Of a DNA stretch of 54,097 nucleotides, positions 19,986 through 28,855 are shown one piece after another. This DNA is from Brachybacterium epidermidis (GTDB lineage Bacteria; Actinomycetota; Actinomycetes; Actinomycetales; Dermabacteraceae): positions 1 to 54,097 of the forward strand of contig NZ_JADEYR010000017.1 in NCBI RefSeq assembly GCF_015209585.1, given 5' to 3'. Numbering within the stretch: position 1 is the stretch's first letter; each line of letters begins with the position of its first letter. The notes beneath the pieces were generated by a model, which had not been told where the DNA came from, searched no databases, and saw only the letters and a program-made list of their open reading frames with translations. The position numbers and the translations under genes are program-made.

Positions 19986-20879
19986 ATGCGTGGAATCATC
20001 TTGGCGGGCGGCACCGGCTCGCGACTGCACCCCCTGACCATCGGCGTCTCCAAGCAGCTGATGCCGGTGTACGACAAGCCGATGATCTACTACCCGCTGA
20101 GCACCCTGATGCTGGCCGGGATCCGCGACATCCTGATCATCACCACCCCGGAGGATCAAGCCGCGTTCCAGCGCGTCCTCGGTGACGGATCCCGCTTCGG
20201 CGTGAACCTGCAGTACGTCGTGCAGCCCTCCCCGGACGGCCTCGCCCAGGCCTTCGTGCTGGGCAAGGACTTCCTGGACGGCGGCCCGGCGGCTCTCGTG
20301 CTGGGCGACAACCTGTTCTACGGGCAGGGCATGGGCACCCAGCTGCGCCGCTACCGTGAGCTCGACGGAGCCGCCGTGTTCGGCTACTGGGTGAAGGACC
20401 CCACCGCCTACGGCGTGGTGGAGATCGACGACGCCGGCCGTGCCCTCTCCCTGGAGGAGAAGCCTGCCCAGCCCCGCTCCAACCTCGCCGTGCCCGGCCT
20501 GTACTTCTACGACGACACCGTGGTGTCCCGGGCCGAGGCCCTCACCCCCTCCGCCCGGGGCGAGCTGGAGATCACCGACCTCAACCGCAGCTACCTCGAG
20601 GAGGGCACCCTGCAGGTCGAGGTGCTCACCCGCGGCACCGCCTGGCTGGACACCGGCACCTTCGATGACCTCGCCGCTGCTGGGGACTTCATCCGCACCG
20701 TGCAGCATCGCCAGGGCCTGTCCATCGGGGCGCCTGAGGAGGTGGCCTGGCGCATGGGCTACCTGAGCGACCAGGAACTGCGCGAGCGCGCGGAGCCGCT
20801 GGTGAAGTCCGGGTACGGGCGGTACCTGCTGGACGTGCTCGAGCGGGAACTGGCCGACCGCTCCGGGAACGCGGGCTGA
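19986..20879 (+). CDS. rmlA: Glucose-1-phosphate thymidylyltransferase
   Basis: A 297-residue enzyme that makes dTDP-glucose, the first step of dTDP-L-rhamnose synthesis. The nucleotide-binding N-terminus is [18 protein letters not shown], followed by [31 protein letters not shown], the metal-binding [10 protein letters not shown], and the acceptor loop [11 protein letters not shown]. Length matches the RmlA family. It lies 12 bases after the GT4 gene and 193 bases before rmlB on the same strand. Confidence 0.97.
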   Translation: MRGIILAGGTGSRLHPLTIGVSKQLMPVYDKPMIYYPLSTLMLAGIRDILIITTPEDQAAFQRVLGDGSRFGVNLQYVVQPSPDGLAQAFVLGKDFLDGGPAALVLGDNLFYGQGMGTQLRRYRELDGAAVFGYWVKDPTAYGVVEIDDAGRALSLEEKPAQPRSNLAVPGLYFYDDTVVSRAEALTPSARGELEITDLNRSYLEEGTLQVEVLTRGTAWLDTGTFDDLAAAGDFIRTVQHRQGLSIGAPEEVAWRMGYLSDQELRERAEPLVKSGYGRYLLDVLERELADRSGNAG

Positions 20880-20898
20880 GGGCGGAAGCGCGAGATGA

Positions 20899-22077
<1,179 letters not shown>

Positions 22078-22089
22078 GGGGGGCACGAG

Positions 22090-23514
22090 ATGACCACCAA
22101 GCCGCTCGCCGCCCATTCCACCCCCATCCCCGGACTGCTGGTGATCGACCTGCCTGTGCACGGCGATCAGCGCGGCTGGTTCAAGGAGAACTGGCAGCGC
22201 CAGAAGATGGTGGCCGCCGGGCTGCCGGACTTCGGCCCCGTGCAGAACAACATCTCCTTCAACCAGGCCGTGGGCGTCACCCGCGGCATCCACGCCGAGC
22301 CGTGGGACAAGTACATCTCCGTGGCCACCGGCCGCGTGTTCGGCGCCTGGGTGGATCTGCGCGAGGGGCCGACGTTCGGGGCCACCTACCACCACGAGAT
22401 CACCCCCGATACGGCGATCTTCGTGCCGCGCGGGGTGGGCAATGCCTTCCAGACCCTCGAGGCGCCCGCCGCGTACACCTACCTGGTCAGCGCGCACTGG
22501 TCCGAAGCCGCACAGGCCCAGTACACCTTCCTGAACCTGGCCGATGAGACCGCCGCGATCCCCTGGCCCATCCCCCTGGAGCAGGCGGAGCTGTCCGAGA
22601 AGGACAAGGCCCACCCCCGACTTTCGGAGGTGACGCCGGTGCCGCCGCGCCGCACCCTGGTGGTGGGCGCCGGCGGCCAGCTGGGCCGCGCGCTCGCCGA
22701 GCGCTGGCAGGGCCGGGCCGACGTCGACGCCGTGGATCGCAACGAGCTGGACATCGCCGACGCCGCGAGCGTGGACGCCTTCGACTTCTCGCCGTACGCC
22801 GTGATCGTCAACGCCGCCGCGCACACCGCAGTCGATGCCGCGGAGGCCCCCGAGGGCAGGCGCGAGGCCTGGGCGGTGAACGTCACCGGTGTGGGCCGCC
22901 TGGTGCAGGCGGCCCGGCGGGAGCGGGCCACGTTGGTGCACGTCTCCAGCGACTACGTGTTCGACGGTGAGCGAGAGCTGCACGACGAGGCCGAACCGCT
23001 CAGTCCGCTCGGCGTATACGGGCAGACCAAGGCCGCAGGCGACCAGCTGGTCGCCACCGCGCCGGATCACTACATCGTGCGCACCAGCTGGGTGATCGGC
23101 GAGGGCGCGAACTTCGTACGGACGATGGCGCAGCTGGCCGAGCGGGGGATCGACCCGACTGTGGTGGACGACCAGATCGGCCGCCTCACCTTCACCAGTG
23201 ATCTCGCCGCCGCGATCGACCACCTGCTCACGCAGCGGCCGCAGCCCGGGGTGTACAACCTCAGCGGGGGAGGGGAGTCGCTGAGCTGGGCCGACATCGC
23301 CGCAGAGGTGTTCGCCCTGACCGGTCACGACCGCGCACGGGTGCACCCGGTGAGCACCGCTGCGTACTACGCCGCCCAGGGCAAGGCCGAGGGCGACGGC
23401 ACCGTGGCGCCCCGGCCCCGCAACTCCGCGCTGGACCTGACGAAGATCGAGGCCACCGGCTTCGAGGTGCGGGACCACATGCGTGCGCTGAGGGAGTACC
23501 TGCAGCGGGGGTGA
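22090..23514 (+). CDS. rmlCD: Fused dTDP-4-dehydrorhamnose 3,5-epimerase / reductase
   Basis: A 474-residue bifunctional protein. Residues 1 to about 185 are RmlC (cupin epimerase): DQRGWFKENWQRQ, NNISFNQAVGVTRGIHAEPW, and VPRGVGNAFQTLE. Residues from about 195 are RmlD: VVGAGGQLGRALAERW, VNAAAHTAVDAAE, VHVSSDYVFDG, and the catalytic YGQTKAAGD. Together with rmlA and rmlB the complete dTDP-L-rhamnose route is present. The fusion is known from other actinobacteria. It follows rmlB by 12 bases. Confidence 0.96.
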   Translation: MTTKPLAAHSTPIPGLLVIDLPVHGDQRGWFKENWQRQKMVAAGLPDFGPVQNNISFNQAVGVTRGIHAEPWDKYISVATGRVFGAWVDLREGPTFGATYHHEITPDTAIFVPRGVGNAFQTLEAPAAYTYLVSAHWSEAAQAQYTFLNLADETAAIPWPIPLEQAELSEKDKAHPRLSEVTPVPPRRTLVVGAGGQLGRALAERWQGRADVDAVDRNELDIADAASVDAFDFSPYAVIVNAAAHTAVDAAEAPEGRREAWAVNVTGVGRLVQAARRERATLVHVSSDYVFDGERELHDEAEPLSPLGVYGQTKAAGDQLVATAPDHYIVRTSWVIGEGANFVRTMAQLAERGIDPTVVDDQIGRLTFTSDLAAAIDHLLTQRPQPGVYNLSGGGESLSWADIAAEVFALTGHDRARVHPVSTAAYYAAQGKAEGDGTVAPRPRNSALDLTKIEATGFEVRDHMRALREYLQRG

Positions 23515-23600
23515 GGGCGAGCACCATGTGGGGCGCCGTTGCCTGGGAGAAGTCAGGAACAGGTAGCGGTTATCCGGGCGGGCGGCGCCCCGAGATGTAA

Positions 23601-23615
23601 GGATAAGAGTTATCC
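23601..23615. promoter_or_regulatory. Palindromic operator candidate upstream of Fic 1
   Basis: GGATAAGAGTTATCC is a perfect inverted repeat (6-bp arms, 3-bp centre) 38 bases before the fic start. A matching half-site GTTATCC occurs at 23569-23575. The position suits autoregulation by the helix-turn-helix-like C-terminus of the Fic protein. Confidence 0.5.
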
Positions 23616-23653
23616 GAACATCATCGAGGTGTCAGCGGCCGGGTGAGGACTAC

Positions 23654-24946
23654 ATGAACGCGTGGGAAGAACAGGAATGGCAGTCGTCCGCGATGTCGGG
23701 GTTGCCACGGCGCGACCGGCGCTCCGGGCCGTTCCTCGCGTATGTTCCCGACACTCTCGTCCAGGCTCCTCTCGTGCTGGGTCGGGAGGCCGAACATCTG
23801 CTCGCCACGGCGGAGTCGAAGGTCAGGTCGTTGACCGGCCTTAGCGATGACCTCCCGGCGATCTCCAGGTTCCTGCTGCGCTCCGAGGCGATCGCTTCAT
23901 CGCGGATCGAGGGGATCGCGCCGTCGGCGCGGCAGGTGGCGCTCGCCGAACTCGGCCAGAGCGAGACCGTTCAGGGTGTCAGCGCACCGGCACAGATGGT
24001 CGCCAACAACATGACACTGGTTCGTGAGGCGACCACACGCCTGGTCGGCGCGCCGCTGGTGACCGTGGAGAGCATCATCGACCTGCACCGGAGCCTGCTG
24101 CGCGATGAACCCCACCATCACGGGATCAGGGACGTCCAGAACTGGATCGGTGGATCCGACTGGCATCCACTCGACGCGGATTTCGTCCCGCCTCCTGCGG
24201 TCCGTGTGGAACCGGCGATGCAGGACCTCGTGGACTACATGAACGGTGCCTCGCACGCACCTATCGTGCAGGCCGCACTCGTCCACGCCCAGTTCGAGAC
24301 GATCCACCCCTTCACCGACGGGAACGGACGGGTTGGTCGAGCTCTGATCCACTCGGTTCTCACCCGGCGAGGTCTCACCCCTGACTCGGTGCTCCCCGTG
24401 AGCCTTGTGCTGTCGACGCTGCGTGACAGGTACGTCGATCATCTTCAGCAGTTCCGTGACGTGGAGGGCCGGGGGAGCGGGAGCAGTGGTCGTGAGCGAT
24501 GGATCAGCTTCTTCGCGGAGGTGACCCTTCTGGCGAGCGAACAGGCCGTCACGCTGTCCGGAGAGCTGTCGGAGATCCGGGAGGAGTGGGAGCAGCGCTT
24601 GACGTCGTCGCGCCAGCGGCGGGGGAGTCAACGAGCACTTCGCAGTGATTCCGCCACAGCGTTGATCCTGGCGGACATGGTGGGTACACCCGTCCTCACC
24701 GTCGATACGGCGCAGAGGATCCACGGGGTGTCCAGGGTTGCTGCACTTCGTGCGCTCGATGAGCTGCATGAGGCTGAGATCCTTACTCGACGGTCGATCG
24801 GTTCCGGTCGTCACGCGTATGTGTCGGGCGAGGTCCTGGATCTGATCACGTGGGCTGAAAGACGATTGGCGAGCACGAAGTTCGACACCCGGAAGTCGCC
24901 TCCGCACCCGGGGGTTCCTGCTCCACCGCAGCGCCCTCCCCTGTGA
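23654..24946 (+). CDS. Fic family protein (AMPylase-type), copy 1
   Basis: A 430-residue Fic protein. The catalytic motif HPFTDGNGRVGR is at residues 218-229, matching HPFx(D/E)GNGRxxR. The N-terminal inhibitory helix SSRIEGI is at 82-88, so it is a class II (self-inhibited) enzyme expected to transfer AMP to a hydroxyl. Residues 330-400 include a winged-helix-like segment (VDTAQRIHGVSRVAALRALDEL), typical of Fic proteins that can bind DNA. A palindrome just upstream may be its operator. Adjacent genes are unrelated, as usual for Fic in accessory islands. Target unknown. Confidence 0.92.
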   Translation: MNAWEEQEWQSSAMSGLPRRDRRSGPFLAYVPDTLVQAPLVLGREAEHLLATAESKVRSLTGLSDDLPAISRFLLRSEAIASSRIEGIAPSARQVALAELGQSETVQGVSAPAQMVANNMTLVREATTRLVGAPLVTVESIIDLHRSLLRDEPHHHGIRDVQNWIGGSDWHPLDADFVPPPAVRVEPAMQDLVDYMNGASHAPIVQAALVHAQFETIHPFTDGNGRVGRALIHSVLTRRGLTPDSVLPVSLVLSTLRDRYVDHLQQFRDVEGRGSGSSGRERWISFFAEVTLLASEQAVTLSGELSEIREEWEQRLTSSRQRRGSQRALRSDSATALILADMVGTPVLTVDTAQRIHGVSRVAALRALDELHEAEILTRRSIGSGRHAYVSGEVLDLITWAERRLASTKFDTRKSPPHPGVPAPPQRPPL

Positions 24947-25033
24947 ACAGCGGCGGAGGTGTCGGTCTCCGGCCAGGCCGAGCACCGGTAGTGTGTGCCC
25001 CCAGTCACGCCCCCGGATTACTGGAGCCTCTTC

Positions 25034-26497
25034 ATGTCCGCATCGGACAGCCCCGCGCCCGCCCCGGTCGACGCCACCGCGCACGCCGAGACCCGCAAGC
25101 TCGACAGGACGATGAAGCCCGCGTGGGTGTTCGCGATCGCGCTGGGCTCTGCCGTGGGCTGGGGTGCGTTCATCCTGCCGGTGGAGTGGCTGGCCGACGG
25201 CGGCACCGCCGGTGCGCTGATCGGCTTCGCGATCGGCACGGTGCTGATGGCGATCATCGCCGTCTCCTACGGTCTGGTGATCCGGGCGCTGCCGGTCACC
25301 GGTGGGGAGCTCTCCTTCACGCTGCACGCCTTCGGCAGGTACGCCTCCTTCGTGGTGGGCTGGTTCCTGGCTCTGGCGTACGCGTGCATCATCGCGCTGA
25401 ACGCCTCGGCGATGACCCTGGTGTTCCGCCAGCTGTTCCCCTCGGTCATGGAGCGCGGCTACCTGTACACGATCGCCGGCTGGGACATCCACGCCCCGGA
25501 GGTGGCGGTGGCCCTGGCCGCGATGATCATCGCCGGTGCGCTCAACGCCCGTGGCGCGGCGCTGTCGGGACGCTTCCAGTTCTACGCCTGCGTGATCATG
25601 ATGGCGGCGGTGGCCATCATCCTGGTGTGGACCGCGGTGCTGTACCTCCAGAACCCCGTGCCGCTGTATCGGGGCTTCCCCGCGGAGGTGTCCCCGCTCG
25701 CGGCGATCGCGGTCATGGTGGCGTTCGCGCCGTGGGCGTTCGTGGGCTTCGACAACGTGCCCCAGGCGGCCGGTGAGTTCGACTTCTCCCCGAAGAAGGC
25801 GATGGGCCTGATCGTGGCTGCGATCTTCGCCTCCGGCGCCATCTACCTCACGATGATCCTGGTGACCTCGGTGGCGGCCTCCCACGCCGGCGGCAGCGTC
25901 GACGGTTCCGTGTGGGCCACGGCCGATGCGATCACCGCGATGCTGGGCCCGGTGGGCCGCGCACTGGTGGTGATCGCCGTGTTCATGGGCGTGATCACCG
26001 GACTGAACGGGTTCACCGTCTCGGCCAGCCGGATCCTGATGACGATGGGCCGGGCCCGGATGCTGCCGCCCGTGCTGGGGCGGGTCAGCCACCGCTTCGG
26101 CACCCCGGTGGTGGCGGTGACCGCAGCGATCCTGATCGCCTCTCCGTCCCCGTTCTTCGGCCGCTCGGCGCTGCTGTGGATCGTGGACATGACCTCCGTG
26201 GGCGTCACCGTGGCCTACTTCGTCACCTGCCTGGTGGCGTTCAAGATCGCCGAGGAAGACGGCTGGTCGCCGGGAAAGACCAAGCTGGCGAAGGTGATCG
26301 CCATCGTGGGGGCGGTGCTGTCGGTGGGCTTCCTGCTGCTGCTGATCGTGCCCGGCTCCCCGGGCGCCCTGGCCACCGAGCCGCTGATCGCCCTGGCCGC
26401 CTGGGTGGTGCTGGGCATTGTGTTCTTCGTGCTGCGCAAGCCGGCGGTGGACGAGATGCCGGAGGAGCAACTGGAGCAGGTGATCCTCGAGGGGTGA
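25034..26497 (+). CDS. APC family amino-acid/polyamine permease
   Basis: A 487-residue transporter starting at the ATG at 25034 (MSASDSPAP); a longer in-frame start at 24995 is less likely. About twelve membrane spans are visible, with the APC first-span motif IALGSAVGWGAFILP near residue 45 and a conserved middle region AFAPWAFVGFDNVPQAAGEF. The substrate is probably an amino acid or amine but cannot be named. It is monocistronic and is followed by two hairpins. Confidence 0.92.
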   Translation: MSASDSPAPAPVDATAHAETRKLDRTMKPAWVFAIALGSAVGWGAFILPVEWLADGGTAGALIGFAIGTVLMAIIAVSYGLVIRALPVTGGELSFTLHAFGRYASFVVGWFLALAYACIIALNASAMTLVFRQLFPSVMERGYLYTIAGWDIHAPEVAVALAAMIIAGALNARGAALSGRFQFYACVIMMAAVAIILVWTAVLYLQNPVPLYRGFPAEVSPLAAIAVMVAFAPWAFVGFDNVPQAAGEFDFSPKKAMGLIVAAIFASGAIYLTMILVTSVAASHAGGSVDGSVWATADAITAMLGPVGRALVVIAVFMGVITGLNGFTVSASRILMTMGRARMLPPVLGRVSHRFGTPVVAVTAAILIASPSPFFGRSALLWIVDMTSVGVTVAYFVTCLVAFKIAEEDGWSPGKTKLAKVIAIVGAVLSVGFLLLLIVPGSPGALATEPLIALAAWVVLGIVFFVLRKPAVDEMPEEQLEQVILEG

Positions 26498-26502
26498 GCC
26501 GG

Positions 26503-26533
26503 TGAGCGGGCTTGCTGAGGCCCGCCCCTCACG
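26503..26533 (+). terminator. Hairpin after the APC permease
   Basis: GTGAGCGGGC pairs imperfectly with GCCCGCCCCTCAC (6-bp GC core GCGGGC/GCCCGC plus outer GTGA/TCAC with a bulge), starting a few bases beyond the permease stop. Confidence 0.4.
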
Positions 26534-26535
26534 GT

Positions 26536-26577
26536 TTTGCCCGCTGTGCTTCCAGTAGTGGAAGCACAGCGGGCAAA
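26536..26577. terminator. Perfect 19-bp bidirectional terminator hairpin
   Basis: TTTGCCCGCTGTGCTTCCA (26536-26554) and its exact complement (26559-26577) are separated by GTAG. It lies between convergent genes (APC permease and HepT). It has short T/A runs on both sides, so it can end transcription in either direction. Confidence 0.85.
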
Positions 26578-26593
26578 TCGGTGAGTTGCGCCG

Positions 26594-27019
26594 TCAGGGA
26601 GCCGACTCGACTTCAGTGCGGAGACGCGCGATGACACCCGGCAGGTGCTCCGTGGTGGTCTGCCAGAAGAGGTCGGCGTCCATCGCCCGGTAGCCGCTGT
26701 GTGCCGCGATGTTCCGGGTCGTGATGATCCCCCGGCGCTCGTCGTCCGCCACTGCGGTGAGGAATGGTGCGAAGCGGCTCGGCTCCTCGAACAGCGCGGC
26801 GAGTCGGATGACGGCCACTGTCACCCGGTCATAGCTGTCCGAGCCCTCGAAGAAGGCCGGGCGCCCCTGCTCGATGACATCGTCGAGGCGGACCTGGATG
26901 CGGTCGAGCTCGACCAGCAGCGCCTCTGCGGGCGAGGGCGCACCGGGGGCTTCGCACTCGGCGCGGCCCTGGATCCGCCACCGGTGCCGCGCCGACGGGG
27001 AGTCGTCTGCCGAGCTCAC
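26594..27019 (-). CDS. HepT-like HEPN ribonuclease toxin
   Basis: A 141-residue HEPN protein of the HepT (DUF86) type. The catalytic R-x4-H motif is RNIAAH at residues 102-107, followed by SGY, so the usual RX4HXY is stretched by one residue. Residues 30-135 are predicted helical. The start is the GTG at 27019, overlapping the upstream antitoxin stop as GTGA. HepT toxins cut or inactivate RNA and are silenced by a partner MNT nucleotidyltransferase that AMPylates the Tyr near the motif. The first 28 residues are Pro/Ala-rich and probably disordered. Confidence 0.85.
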   Translation of the reverse strand: MSSADDSPSARHRWRIQGRAECEAPGAPSPAEALLVELDRIQVRLDDVIEQGRPAFFEGSDSYDRVTVAVIRLAALFEEPSRFAPFLTAVADDERRGIITTRNIAAHSGYRAMDADLFWQTTTEHLPGVIARLRTEVESAP

Positions 27020-27477
27020 AGCGGCACCGCCGTCTCCCGGAGGTGCTCGGGCGTCTCCACCCCGTCGATCACCACGTCGACCGGGAACCCGAGCAGGTCG
27101 GACGCGTCGGCGACGAAGAGCGCATAGTCCAGGGGGTCGGAGTCAGGGTCCCGGGACACCAGGAGGTCGACATCGGACTGGTGGTGGTCCGATCCTCGGG
27201 CGACGGAGCCGAAGACTCTGACGTGATGGAGTCCCCGCCGCGCGGCGAGGGCCAGCAGCTCGTCCCGATGAGCGGCCAGAGCGAGGGAGGGGCGGTAGTC
27301 CGCCGCGGCGAGCAATCGGGCGAGCATCTCGGCGGAGACCGCTCGACGCCCGGATTCGATGCCTGCGATGTGCGGCTGCTGGGCTCCGACCGCCTCGGCC
27401 AGCGCACGCTGCGTCATCCCGGCATCCTTGCGGGCGGCGCGGAGCACCCGGGGGGCATCCTGGAGCGGCACGGTCAT
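27016..27477 (-). CDS. HTH-MNT antitoxin (XRE fused to minimal nucleotidyltransferase)
   Basis: A 153-residue fusion. Residues 9-62 are an XRE-type helix-turn-helix (AARKDAGMTQRALAEAVGAQ with PHIAGIESGRR). Residues 70-153 are a minimal nucleotidyltransferase with GSVARGSDHHQSDVDLL at 90-106, keeping the GS motif and two metal-binding Asp. The pair with HepT is a type VII toxin-antitoxin system; here the antitoxin also carries its own DNA-binding domain. The start is the ATG at 27477 directly downstream of a -10 box (TATACT). Longer in-frame extensions upstream are not coding. Confidence 0.88.
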   Translation of the reverse strand: MTVPLQDAPRVLRAARKDAGMTQRALAEAVGAQQPHIAGIESGRRAVSAEMLARLLAAADYRPSLALAAHRDELLALAARRGLHHVRVFGSVARGSDHHQSDVDLLVSRDPDSDPLDYALFVADASDLLGFPVDVVIDGVETPEHLRETAVPL

Positions 27478-27484
27478 GACGCCA

Positions 27485-27503
27485 AGTATACCCAGCGTGG
27501 TAT
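27485..27503 (-). promoter_or_regulatory. Leaderless promoter and operator of the HepT/MNT operon
   Basis: On the minus strand TATACT (27490-27485) ends 7 bases before the antitoxin ATG, predicting a leaderless mRNA. It overlaps the inverted repeat ATACC-CAGCGT-GGTAT (27488-27503), a likely site for the XRE domain of the antitoxin and thus for autorepression. Confidence 0.55.
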
Positions 27504-27756
27504 GCGGCTGGGTTGGCGAGTGTGCATCGGTCGATCCGCTGGACGACGGGCGGGGTCGTTGCCGGCCCCGAAGAGACAGGCTCAGCTCTCGGACCGGGTG
27601 AGCCGCCGAAAGTGTCGCCCAGCCCGGGGAGCGGTACGACGCATCTCCTCCGCCGGCCGGGGCGTGGCGAGGATGCCTCGCCCGGGCCGTGCCCTCGATA
27701 GCCTGACTGACCAGGGCGGGAGAACCGCCCGAGGTGAGGACACCAGGGGAGGGGCC

Positions 27757-28725
27757 ATGGAGGAGCGGCAGGCGCGCCGGCGGATCGGCATCGGGGCGGT
27801 GGTCGGGCTCGGCGGAGCGGCGGCGATCGGCGCGGTGCTGTGGACCGGCGGGGGGCTCGTCCCGTACCTGCTCGCCCTCGCGCTCGCGGCAGTGGGCGTG
27901 CTCGTCCTGCTCACGGCGCTGCCGACCACCCGCTGGCGCGCCCTCGGCACAGCTCTGCTCGTCCTCGCCCTCGCGCTCGCCGTCGCCGTCCCGTGGCGCC
28001 TCGCCGTCCGGGAGCTGCACGGCGACCCACTGTGGTCCCTCGACGTCCAGGGGTTCGTGCGAAGGGTCCACTCCGACGGGACACGGCTGCTGTACTCGGA
28101 CGATGTGGGCCTCCACGCGGTGGACCTCGCGAGCGGGGAAGAGCTGTGGGTGCACGATCCGTCGGGCGCAGGCACGCCGCGGCGCTTCCATGTCGCGACC
28201 GACGGGCACGTGCTGGTGCAGCACGAGAGCCGACCGGGCCAGGTCCTCACCCAGTGGATCTCCCCGGGCGGCGAGGTGCTGTGGAGCCATCCCGCCGAGG
28301 CGGCGGCGGGAGACGGGGACGGCGCTCCCGTCGAGATCGATCTCGAGGGCCACCATCTCCGCGAACCGGTCGCCGCCGCCGATGGTGCCCTCGTGGTCGT
28401 CACCTGCGCGGACGACGCCGACCATGAGTCCTGCCGCACGCTCGGCATCGGCCCGGACGGGACGGAGGCCTGGTCCCGCGCCTCCCATCCCCGTCCGCTC
28501 GGCCTCCGCACGGTCCGCCAGGTCGACGTCGATCCCGGGGAGCCGCGGGAGATCCCGGCGGTCGCGGCGGTGCACGGCCCGGACTCGTCGACCCGCGCGC
28601 CGCGGCCGACGGATCTCCTCGACCCCGCGACCGGCGAGGTGCTCGGGACCTTCCCGCTGCCGGAGCCGCCGAACACCGCGATGTGCTGTTCCAGGTCTCG
28701 CTTCTTCGCCATGGCGTCAGCATAG
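27757..28725 (+). CDS. Membrane-anchored beta-propeller-like protein, 3' truncated
   Basis: Starts at the ATG at 27757 after an AGGGGAGGGG site. Residues 8-90 hold about three membrane spans. The remainder has PQQ-like repeats: DPLWSLDVQGF, GLHAVDLASGEELWVHDP, GGEVLWSHP, TEAWSRASHP and LDPATGEVLGTF. The expected propeller is cut short: after GEVLGTFPLP the frame runs into the antisense 5' end of another gene and stops within 25 residues. So it is a 3'-truncated gene at a rearrangement junction near 28650. Function of the intact family is unknown. Confidence 0.7.
   Translation: MEERQARRRIGIGAVVGLGGAAAIGAVLWTGGGLVPYLLALALAAVGVLVLLTALPTTRWRALGTALLVLALALAVAVPWRLAVRELHGDPLWSLDVQGFVRRVHSDGTRLLYSDDVGLHAVDLASGEELWVHDPSGAGTPRRFHVATDGHVLVQHESRPGQVLTQWISPGGEVLWSHPAEAAAGDGDGAPVEIDLEGHHLREPVAAADGALVVVTCADDADHESCRTLGIGPDGTEAWSRASHPRPLGLRTVRQVDVDPGEPREIPAVAAVHGPDSSTRAPRPTDLLDPATGEVLGTFPLPEPPNTAMCCSRSRFFAMASA
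28650..28712 (-). pseudogene. 5' remnant of a P-loop NTPase gene
   Basis: On the minus strand an ATG at 28712 opens a frame reading MAKKRDLEQHIAVFGGSGSG, then K, a clear Walker A start. Coding similarity ends right after the P-loop lysine, at the point where the opposing truncated propeller gene begins. The rest of the NTPase gene is missing. Short and without an obvious ribosome site, so it is called from motif and context only. Confidence 0.5.
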
Positions 28726-28855
28726 GAGCTTCGCGAGGAGCCATGCTCCGGTTCGTGTGCCCAACCGGCAGTGGTCGTTGCCGGCGTGCACATGCGATGA
28801 CCACTGCCCTTCCGCCGGACGGAGCGCCACTCGAAGGAGATCGCCGTGCAGTGAC

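Noticed and set aside
24947..26497. Possible second start or leader peptide before the APC permease
   Set aside because: The in-frame start at 24995 lacks a ribosome site and adds a non-hydrophobic stretch not expected for APC proteins.
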